41,811 nt of DNA from Pelargonium nanum (lineage: Eukaryota; Streptophyta; Magnoliopsida; Geraniales; Geraniaceae), in the NCBI GenBank assembly GCA_036897485.1, contig JAYMTF010000263.1:1-41811 (forward strand), in the 5' to 3' direction. The notes under the pieces were generated by a model. The model had not been told where the DNA came from, did not search any database, and saw only the letters and a list, made by a program, of their open reading frames with translations. The first letter of the stretch is position 1; the number at the start of each line of letters is the position of its first letter. The translations under genes were made by a program, and so were the position numbers. Shown here piece by piece: positions 32,501 through 41,811 of this stretch.

Positions 32501-35500
32501 GGAGTCTAAAACTCTCTAATGTGAAAAGCAGCTCGACCCTCTTGCGAAATAGCAAGTTTATTAAATTATCAAGTACTTTTTAAAAGTCCCTTTTTAGATT
32601 CAAGGACATAGGAATCTTTATATAAAGTACTAGTACTGAGTATTACTTTCCAGATAGGAAAAACTAAGGTTTTATTTCTAAATTCCTATATATCTAAGTA
32701 GTTTGTAGCTATATACCCACTTATTTAATTTATAACAAGGGACTTTAGATCTATATAAATAGAATACTCGCGCTAAGAACCCATAACGTTCTTTGTAAAA
32801 AAAGCCTAATTCTAGTAAAAACTTTCGTTGGTTTAACTACTCTATTTAAGCGATTCTTATACTTAAGGGATTTCCCAGGTATACACGCTAGTTAGCTGCC
32901 ATTTTCTATTCCTAATGGGTGGTATTATCTTTCTATTTATTATTTAGAATACAAGTATAATTGAGGTGTAGTAGGTAAAAAGATTTGGGGATATATAATC
33001 CAAGGAGTCCGGGATTGGCCTAAGTAGGGTTATAAGGAGTCAAACGAAGCCTTTCGAGAAATTTAGGGTCCAAAAGTTAAATAACAAAGTAAATCTGAGC
33101 TCGTAGTGTACCTAACCTAGTTCAAAAACTCTTATTTAATACTCTAAAAAAGGTCCAACCAGGATTAGAGGGGAAATTTCTTGTTCTTAAACTTTTTTGG
33201 AACATAAATATAAAACAATGCTAGAATCCATACGCCTTAATCAATTATATATATATTCTATTCACTTACACTACTTAAACCTGTATCCTCGCCTACGTAG
33301 AAGTCGAATAAAATCTGGTATACTTGCTTAACGCCGAAACTTAATCTTTAAAAGAAACGCTCTTCAGGACTAAGAGTAAATTTTTTTTATAGATATATCC
33401 TCATTTTCCTGGTTAGACAACAGAATACTTAAGACCCGCGATAAGCACTAGAGTTCTCCAGTTAATGCAAAGGGTCTAATCTAAGGGTTTGTTCCGATAA
33501 AAGCTAGAAGTAATCCTTTCTACGAAGCGCCCAATTTTAAGTCTTTTGGTCCAAATTTGTTTGCGAAGTTAGTTCCTAAAACTAAGACTTTACTTTTTTG
33601 GATTAGGTGCATTTGGCTTGTCTCTCTGAATAAGACTGCTTTACGAGGAGTAATCTAAGAGAATCTTTAGCAGGAGTGAGTAGTGGTACAAATTAACAAT
33701 AAGAATAAGTATAGATAGCCACCCGAATTCCAAGGGTAAGATAAAGGCTTGTGTACACTAACGCACGAGTAAAAGTTTCAAACTTTTGAGATATGTAGCC
33801 TATTCCAGTAAAGAATTAAAGCCAAGCTCTAATGACTTATTACAAAAAAAGATACCCTTAATTCTACAGTTATGCTATATTTAGCTACTAAGTGCTGAAA
33901 GCCTGTTATTAGCAATGAATAAGAATGAGGTAGGTACTCAGTAGCAGGCAAATGAATTTCAAGACAAGAGGAGAAGTAAAACGTAGTCACCGAACTCTTA
34001 AAGGTGCCTGTTTGGCTAGTCTAAAAACGAAGTATTATGAAATGACAATACTATATAATGGGCCTAAATACCAAACCCTTGTAGTAGTAATCTAGCGCTG
34101 AAGTATACAATTCTACCGCGACTCTGGAAGATACTAAAGCAATATCCGACATAAAGGGAGCTTTTAAACTAACTCTAGGATTTTCAAAAATAAAATAAAC
34201 CCGAGGAGAAACTTGCAAACACCTGATATGTAGTTCGTCCGATGAAAAAGATTTCTAATACTGAAATAAAGTTGTATTTAAATGTAATGTATATAAACAA
34301 GATTTTTTAACGTACCAGAAACTAGGAGACTTAATAATGGAATCTTCTCTTTATTTTCTAAATATCCCTCAAATTACTCTAACAGGGAGGCTCAATTGCT
34401 TATTATACCACCAAAGACAGGGTTAATCTAGGGGGAACTGTCCTATATTTATCACTAACTACCGAGTAATTTTACTATGACTTCATTTTTCATGATTTAG
34501 GGGTATAAAAACAAATATAAAAAATATTATTTATTGTACTACTAGATCCTAATAAAGGAGGAACCTCTAGCATAAATTTACTTTCGTGATTTAGTCTAGA
34601 TAAGAACTAGACTTTAGTAGATATAGAAGAGAGCTTTAATAAAAAATTGAGTCATTACCTTAACTGGCATAGAGTGCGGAGAAACTTATTTACAGCTTTC
34701 AAGGCGCAATGTGTTGTAAGAAAAAAGGATACAAGGGTTAAGGACGCTTCGGACTAAATTTATATTAGAATAATATCTATGAAAGGAATTCTACATTTCT
34801 TAACTTTCAATAGCTAGCAAAAAAATAAGAGCACCCCTTTAGGACTAGTCTGTACTTTAGTTATCTCCAATATGGTACTGGACTTTATTATTATGAGCAT
34901 AACTTGTATCCTACGGAAAAGCCAAAAGGCATCCGTGTCTGGTGTAGTAAGCCTGGGATTGTACCTTATTAAACTCTTTTTGTGCCTCTTAAGCGGAAAA
35001 CCCTTTATTTGAAGTTTAGATCAACCATTTAGAAAAGGCGTAGCAAAAGTGTAAGCAACCCTTACTTTTAGACTAAGAACCTATCTCGAATTTTGCTCCT
35101 TCAAGAATAAGAAACTGACTTTAATTAGATTTTGTATTCCTTATACACTGATGAACTATTTATAATACTTGTGCTTATACCTGATTGCCTAATAGGGTTA
35201 GGACACCCTCTCTAAAAAATATATTAAAAGATTACAAGTTCATTAAAGAAATAGTTAATTAAATTCTCGATCAGAATAAATGAAAAAGACTTTGCCTTAC
35301 ATCATTCCTTTGCATGCGAACAAAGGTAAAAAAAGACTAGTTAAAAAAGTCTTGAAACACAGAATTACTGATGGATATCCTGGTATATCAGCGAAACCTA
35401 AGTCATTGAAGTAAATGAAAGCGGATGCTGACAAGGAGCTTCTACTCTATCGGAACATGTATTTTCATTGAAACCCAAGTTATTGCTAGATTAAGAAGAA

Positions 35501-37667
35501 ATTCTAGTTCTTTCCTTGACGGAGTACTATACTTGTGTATGCCTCTGGGTTATAAGAATTATGATTTGCATTTTTTTAACTAAATACTTAGTTATTCTGG
35601 GATATTAAAGATTTTGGCGACATTTCCTTGGTGGAACTATGCCTTGTGTTTTGTTTATATAGTAAATAGTAAGTCATACAGCGGATATGAAATTGCAAAG
35701 TTCTCCTTATTTTATAAACATACGTAAAAGACTCTTTTTAAGTTAAGTATAGTTGAAGTCATTTCTAGGGCTTTTGATTCAGTGTTGATACTAATTAAAA
35801 AAGCATATCTTATGTGAATACCTGAAGTCTAATTCAAAACCTTCTTAATGCACCTGAATTAAGCATTTAATTATATAGATAAGAGTTTCCCCTTTATGTT
35901 GTGAGATTAGTAAAGGGTTCCTTTAGGTTAGGAAATAAAGTCCTTACTTTTCCCGAGTATCCGTTTTATAATTATGCGGTCGCGGTGTCATATATATAGT
36001 AATCTCAGTTACTAAGTTTTTTAGGGTGCTAAAAACTAAGCAACTTTGAATAAAACCATTCGTTTGTTACTAAAGAAAACTTTGCAAGGGAACTTAGCTT
36101 GCTTATAGATATTTTACTTCTTATTTCTTTCACTTTTTCTTCTCTTATAGGAAAACTCTAAGTCAATAATAGTCATAATCCCTAATTATATACCGTGAAA
36201 TAATGAGATCATATTTTAATTTTTCCAAATCAAAGTAGATTGACATTTTCTCTGTAAAGCTAGAGCTCTTATATCGGGTTTAATATAGAGTTACCTTATC
36301 TAAAGGATATGCGTTTTTCTTTAAACCTTACCCATTTTTGCAAAAAATTTCACAAGCCCAGCTAAGCCTAAACTAAAAAAGAATCAGTACATAAAAACCA
36401 CTCCTTTTTCAGGCGAAAGATAGAACAGCAGGTTTAGAATAAGATTGATATATTAGAATTGTGTTTAGCTCAAAACTATATAAGCCCCTGTATTAAGGGC
36501 TTGATAGACTAAGTTGGGACCTTGATTAGTAGTCCTCTCAATGAAATGAGTGCCAGTAAAGGTCTACTTTTCGAGGAAAAAGATGTAACTAGAATGTTTA
36601 TAAGAACTGTTATTCTGTGAAAGCCTTCTTACCCGTTTATTGCGTGACATCAGTACAATTGTTACACTATTCCTCTCTCATTGTTTTTAATTGCATTAAA
36701 TTAATGCTACGTATTCCTTATTCTATTGGGTGAGATGAGACTATATAATTTTTACAACTAAGTAATTAAAACAATAATCACGGTATTCAGGCTTGGCTTT
36801 TCACGGCTCTTTTGAGTATAGTATCCTACTGTTGTCTATGGGTTCTACTAGAAACCTTATTTGATGAGAACTACAGGTATTGGCTCATTGACTGCAATGC
36901 TATTTATATACCCAAAGCCCCCTTTTTCTCTAGCAGCTATCGTTAAGTGATTGCTAAATTACTCCAATCCTAGTATAGGTAAATATCAGATTAACGGAAA
37001 ATTAAGTAAGGGCTAAAAGTATTTAATTGCTGATTTTTCATTATCGAACAAATACGTAAGAATTTATTAGCAGATGCTTTTCATTACTCATATTATACTC
37101 AATTTACTTCTGCCGCAGCTATATAGATAAAGTAAAATCCAGTGTTCCAGTGTATAGAGTAGAGAACTTTTTTTATAACACAAAACTGAACTAAGGAGCA
37201 ATCCGATCTTGAAAAACTTCATAAATTTTTCTCCATCCGAAAATAATTAAGACTAAATTCCTTATATTCATATTCCGTGTAAGTTTTTTAGAGACTGATC
37301 CTTGGCAGTAGAAACTCTTTGAGAGCGGGCGAGGTTGCCTGCTAGTTATGATAGACTTGTACCTTCTTTTTTTTATTTAAGAGTAATTTATCCAGTTTGA
37401 TAAGACGAAAGACTTTACATCTATTTCTCTTATATACTTTCCCTTGCTCTTATAAGGGATTCAGGATCCGTGTTTTCCTAGTTTTAGTGGGTTCGTAGCA
37501 CTTGGATTTCTATTATGGGAATGCCTAGAGGCTGAGGAAAGTTTTAAATTATTCTGTACACAAATTTGTCGTAAGTAACTTAGTACAACAAATCTCGCAT
37601 TTTATAAGTAATTAGCAATAAAAAATCAAGGGAAGAATAAAACGACCAACGGACTAGGGACATTAGA
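29530..37667. other. 8-kb gene-free AT-rich region
   Basis: I see no gene or RNA. The opposed frames at 31091-31276 (+) and 31264-31452 (-) are 61 and 62 codons and match nothing I know. The + strand is G-rich over C around 30.9-33.2 kb (line 32101: 13 G, 3 C). GGGCCC occurs at 31418-31423. Confidence 0.5.
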
Positions 37668-37679
37668 CCGGGGCCCCCG
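37668..37679. repeat. 12-bp all-G+C cluster with inverted symmetry
   Basis: CCGGGGCCCCCG contains CGGGG and CCCCG around one C. It recalls the GC clusters seen in some AT-rich fungal mitochondrial genomes, but only this short one is present. Confidence 0.5.
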
Positions 37680-39239
37680 TTAATTCTTAAGGTCATAAAT
37701 TTGGTGCTTTATTTTCTTTCCCTACGTTTTGTTACTAGGAGTAATCCTTAACAACTCTTTGTATTGAAGGTGTCTAATTAAAGAGTACAAAAATAGGGTC
37801 GAGTTATGGATAAATCAGACTTTAGTCTAGAGTTTTAGTATAGTAGTAACCTTATTTGATAATGTGGAATACTTACTGAATAACACGAAAACCGGTAAAT
37901 ATCCCAACCGAAAAAGTTCGCTACACCTTGTATTAACCTCGAAATAAAAGGGCTCCAAAAATCGATAGTTAAACTAAATTCTATTTTTTAGGGTACACTT
38001 AAGTACTTGAGGTTAGGCTCTTCTCGACTAAGTATACTTACTACTCCAGGAAAAGATTGAGGTGTAAATAAAAATTTAGTTTGGTAATAAATGCTTTTGG
38101 TATGTATAGGAATAATTTGCTTTAATTACTGAACTACCACAGGATTTTTGGCATGATGTCTAGGTACAGTTTTGGTTGGATATTATAAAGATTTTTACCT
38201 ATAAAAGAAGGCTACAAAAACTAGAGTACTCGGCGGGATGAGCGTGAAAAGTAAGTATCCTGATAGGAATGAAACCGAATTTTATTAAATAGAGTCTTTA
38301 CTCATCGACGAATCAAGCGAACACGTTCTCCTACTTTAACTTAATTAAATACAAGAGTTCTACTAAGACAGTAGAAGCGATTTGCATCCTTATTAAGTGT
38401 AATAGAGGGGATCTTAAAAGGAACTTCTTAGTTTATTAGACAAAATAGAATGAAATATTAATTAGCTTTTTAACCAGGGCCGTCATTGAATTAATAATAG
38501 AACCTTGTTGCGGAATATTATGATAGAATAGAACTCTCTTGTAAAAACTTTAATTACAATTTCCTTCCAGGATCAGTTTCTAACTCAACAAATTCTACTT
38601 TAACCACCTTTGACAGCTAAGATTTACACATAAAGTGTAAGACTTGAAAACCCTTTTATATGTCTTACTTCATTGTAAAAGCTAATTGATTTACTGGGTC
38701 CTCTCGTAAGCATAAAAACTCATGAATACCTAACTCTAGAAAACTTAACTTAAAATTTAACTTCAGTTCTTTTATTCCCTAACATATTTATTACTTTATA
38801 TTATCCGGAATCAGAAACCTAGAGCAAAGGAACACAATAGCAACTCCTCAATTTAACAGATACTTAAACTTAAAATACTTTAAATTTAACTGATTAATAT
38901 TCTAAGTAAGGAATAACACTGAAATTCCCTCAAAACCTAGTAAGCCCTTATTAAGCTTCAGATTTAACAAATTAGCCCTAAAACCCTAGCTACAATTTTC
39001 TAAAGGATTTCCCAATTACATAAGCGTAAAAAAAACCTGATAACAAGAGTTCAAGTCCTATATTATATAACAGATGCTTCCTAAACTATATCTTTTAGGA
39101 AATCTTAGGAATATACTTTTTTCTGCGGTAAGATAAGGGTTCTAATATCAAAATTACTTTCTTAAATAGGAATCTGTACCTCAAAAACCCCTATTTCTAT
39201 ATTCCAGGCTAGTACTATAATTCGGTAAGCAATACAGAG
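37680..39239. other. Gene-free stretch, C-rich from about 38.5 kb
   Basis: No gene visible. From about 38.55 kb the + strand becomes C-rich and G-poor, like the 2.8-5.0 and 15.4-17.9 kb blocks. It leads into repeat copy C. Confidence 0.45.
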
Positions 39240-39466
39240 GCATTCCCTATAACCCCTTGTATATTTACTCAATTTTCTTAGACTCCTAAACTTCTCTATA
39301 TCCGAAATTAAAGGAAAACTCTTTAAGAAGCGTCCTACCAAATTTTATATCCATTGACTTAACTCTTCTTCTGTATCTTGATAGTCTTAGTCTTGATAGC
39401 TACTATTATAGCTGTCTTACGAGTCCTTGTCTTATGGAGCTTATGGGTCTTCTTGAAAACTAGACT
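39240..39466 (+). repeat. Dispersed repeat, copy C (partial)
   Basis: CTGTATCTTGATAGTCTT (39371-39388) matches 4846-4863 with one difference. The TCTTCTTCTG before it and the CTT, ATA after it also line up with copy A. Upstream similarity to about 4.7 kb is weaker (AGAAGC, TATAT, TTA anchors). Only the end of the element is recognisable here. Confidence 0.5.
39359..39466 (-). pseudogene. Lys-rich open frame in repeat copy C
   Basis: From 39466 on the minus strand, 35 codons are open to TAA (39361-39359). Eleven or more are Lys. It reads KKTHKLHKTRTRKTAIIVA and ends TIKIQKKS. The T-x-KIQ stretch lines up in frame with TMKIQ at 4.85 kb, with one codon deleted between the copies. Frame conservation between copies supports former coding sequence, such as the basic tail of a transposase or nucleic-acid-binding protein. 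No start codon is present. Confidence 0.35.
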
Positions 39467-39510
39467 TTAGATATACTCTTAATATAGAATGCGCTGTAGG
39501 AACTGGCGGA

Positions 39511-39762
39511 TTGATTCAGAAGAAACTTAATATTACTCGGAAAGCAAATTCCCGAAGAGAAGATAGAGTCAACTCCCATAACGTTAGAAACTATGGGACA
39601 CGCTTTGAACCTCTGCTTTTCATTCGCAGGAAAAGTCTTACTTTGAAAGAAGTATTTGCTTTGTATATTCGGGTTCTTTTTACGAGTATTTTAACCAGAT
39701 TCAGGGATAGTATTAACGAACGATTCATTTGTCAGGGGCGAAGTGAGCACATTCCTAATTAA
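39511..39762 (+). CDS. Unrecognised 83-codon basic open frame
   Basis: The frame starts at TTG (39511) and ends at TAA (39760-39762). Composition is G+C-richer than its flanks. The product would be basic (NITRKANSRREDR, then FIRRKSLTLKEVF, then FRDSINERF), with no low-complexity runs. An ATG at 39489 is in another frame and closes within 14 codons. I match it to no family. It may be a short fragment of a former gene or a chance frame in a less decayed patch. Confidence 0.2.
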   Translation: MIQKKLNITRKANSRREDRVNSHNVRNYGTRFEPLLFIRRKSLTLKEVFALYIRVLFTSILTRFRDSINERFICQGRSEHIPN

Positions 39763-41811
39763 TCAAAAACCGAATAAGAAAAACTGGAAACATAAGGCCA
39801 AGAACTCGATTCTTTTACTACAGCTTTCTAGAAAAAGGGGGCCCTAAGTACTCTGTTTACAAATGTTTTAAACCTAGAATTTTCAGACTAATCCACTAGG
39901 GAGACTCATATATCCGTGGTGAGTGTTATGTCAGAAAGGTTTTTATTTCCAACGAAGTTCCCGAGCACATATTTGTTATTAAATAAACGCGGTAGTATAA
40001 CTTCGACACAGCAGCTAATCAAAAAAGTAGAATTCTAAGTTCCATTCATTTTTATAATATACCCCCCCCCATTCCAAGTCAGTACACTTTATGATAGAGA
40101 AGAATACTTTTTGTATATAGAACTTTTCCTTATCGAAAGGACGTAACTAAGGGATTATCTAATTATATAAGGAAGGCTTAGAAGTACCATATGTATAATA
40201 AGATTTCCGAAATACAACGCAATATTATCAAAAAGCGAGCCCGCTAAGTCATATATTAACTTTAATACAAAACGTTATAAGGTAAGTGTTTACAGGTCTA
40301 GTTAACCACCTAGGATATGGGTGAGATACAAAGATCTTCCTTAGTTAAGGAAGCTTGATTTTGATACACAACGAAAAATTTTTTGGGGGGTTTCTGGCTC
40401 TTGTGAATAAGATTCTATAGTCAAGTACACAAGAACATAAGACAAGAGTTTACTAACGAGAATCAAATAAGAAAGATAATACCATGCAAATTTTGAGTTT
40501 AGGGATTAAAACCCTGTTTTTATATAATTTATATAAAAGAAGTCAAAAAAATAAAGAATTCTTCGTACCGCGGCTACTTACTCTACCGTCTGCTGCCACT
40601 TTCAAGGCTTCTCGCACAAAGAAATATTACTAAGTCTTAAAGGTATATGAGTATTTCCCTGGTAATGAAAGAGAGTTTGAAACTTAAACTAAACGAGTTA
40701 GTCAATGTACTTTTGTATAAAGTGGGTCAAAAAGCTTTAATAAATCTCTCTAATAATATAATGGACAACTAAAAGCTACCGATGCCTTTATAGAATTTCA
40801 AAGCACTAGAGATTGGTTAATATTTATGACAAAGCTAGCAAACTAGAATTTTGAGTAGAATTTTGAATAGGGCGTGACCAACCCTCTTAAAACTTAAAAC
40901 ATTGCGTTTTTGAAAGCTTGGTGTAGAACTATTTAGTAAGAAGTTCAGTACTCTATTAAGTGATATCTTATTATCCATTTTTTGCAAACTTCTAGCTTTA
41001 TTCTTATGAATAGGAATCCAGTTCCACAGAACTAATATCATTAAAGTTACATACAGCAAGAATATATTATAAATATAAGGGTTTTTCCTCTATCACTTGA
41101 TCTTGATAATACTTTTAATAATCTTAGTAGCATACAGGCCGGCAAACGAATGGAGTCTTAGCACCAATAAACTTAGGATTTTCAAATTAAGGTAGTTAAT
41201 TTTCTTAGTGATAGTAACCCTTTAAACTTTTTGTAACGTTAAATTCATTATAAGATAAAATGACTATACTCCTTGAAGAGTCTAATACTACATATTAAAG
41301 AGTAACAAGATACTTGGGTATACCAAGAGTTCTTCCGCATAAACTAAAAAAGTACTCTTCGCTATCAGTCTACATGCCTTTAGATGTAGCTCCACTTAAA
41401 CTTCAATTCTTGCTGTATTTATTAAGGCATTCGCTTTTAAGTTTTTTAGGGGCAGGGCTCTGCTAATAGTATAAGATTAAATTAATCGCTTAGTTATAAA
41501 AATATTATTTAATTCAGATAGTAAAGTAATTTATTTTTTTCGCGAAAATACAGAATGGAGCAACCGGCAACCCAGTTAGTAACTCCACGGTTTTTCCTTA
41601 CTTATCCCGCGGAACTATATAGAGCCCCATCCAAAAGTACAGCTAAAAACCCCCTTAACTTAAACAAAGGCCTTGAGTAAGCACTTTTTCAGTTCTGATA
41701 TAGGGGTAGGGGTCTAGCTCGGTTAGCGCAAAAAGTACTAAGAAAATAAACAAACACTTTATTTAAGTCTAATTTATTGAGTACTAACTTTTTTTAAGGA
41801 TTCGCTCTGCT
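39763..41811. other. Gene-free stretch to the end of the window
   Basis: No gene or RNA recognised. The 74-codon minus-strand frame at 40835-41059 is within chance length. Small G+C-richer patches lie near 40570-40620 and 41560-41640. GGGCCC occurs at 39839-39844. Confidence 0.5.
40062..40070 (+). repeat. C9 homopolymer
   Basis: Nine C in a row after an AT-rich stretch (TATAATATA) and before ATTCC. It pairs in style with the C10 tract at 26687-26696. Confidence 0.9.

Noticed and set aside
1-41811. Alternative genetic code or insertional RNA editing hiding real genes
   Set aside because: Several frames carry single TAGs, but ignoring TAG in the segments I traced did not give long frames, and no conserved protein appears across frames.
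1-41811. Circular molecule or long terminal repeats
   Set aside because: The first and last bases show no overlap, and I found no long direct or inverted terminal repeat.

Overview
No intact gene is visible in this window. The background is about one third G+C (hand-sampled lines run 30-37%) and stops are dense in all six frames. The longest start-to-stop frame is 99 codons and the longest stop-to-stop frame I traced is 118 codons, about what chance gives at this base composition. I see no rRNA, CRISPR array, complete mobile element or operon.

The most informative signal is dinucleotide bias. In five hand-counted background lines (starting at 2101, 17401, 30001, 34441, 36061) TpA is 36 against ApT 22, and CpA+TpG is 23 against ApC+GpT 33. 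In three G+C-richer lines (14281, 21301, 21601) the figures are TpA 5, ApT 6, CpA+TpG 24, ApC+GpT 16. TpA excess with CpA/TpG loss, low G+C, no genes and old diverged repeats is the pattern of repeat-induced point mutation (RIP) in filamentous ascomycetes. My leading reading is therefore a RIP-degraded, AT-rich, gene-poor block of a fungal nuclear genome. The main alternative is non-coding organellar DNA, for example a gene-empty chromosome of a multichromosomal plant mitochondrial genome, because two tRNA-like relics near 5.9-6.1 kb resemble organellar tRNAs. The sequence alone does not settle this.

Layout. 1-2.2 kb: AT-rich decay with short Lys-rich frames and a small tandem repeat. 2.8-5.0 kb: a C-rich (G-poor) block holding copy A of a diverged dispersed repeat. 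5.85-6.1 kb: two tRNA-like relics, the first inside a small repeat that recurs at 14.24-14.34 kb. 6.4-14.1 kb: mostly featureless decay. 14.15-15.2 kb: a G-rich, less mutated mosaic of open frames on the + strand, probably partly an inverted relative of the dispersed repeat. 15.3-17.8 kb: a C-rich block with copy B and a local 70-bp direct duplication. 21.24-21.96 kb: a sharply G+C-richer island with the longest open frame, on the minus strand. 22-38.5 kb: decay with scattered palindromes, C tracts and GC clusters. 38.5-39.47 kb: C-rich block with copy C. 39.5-39.76 kb: another G+C-richer frame. 39.8-41.8 kb: decay.

No set of genes here works together. The window reads as a graveyard of old repeat copies with a few younger or unmutated inserts.
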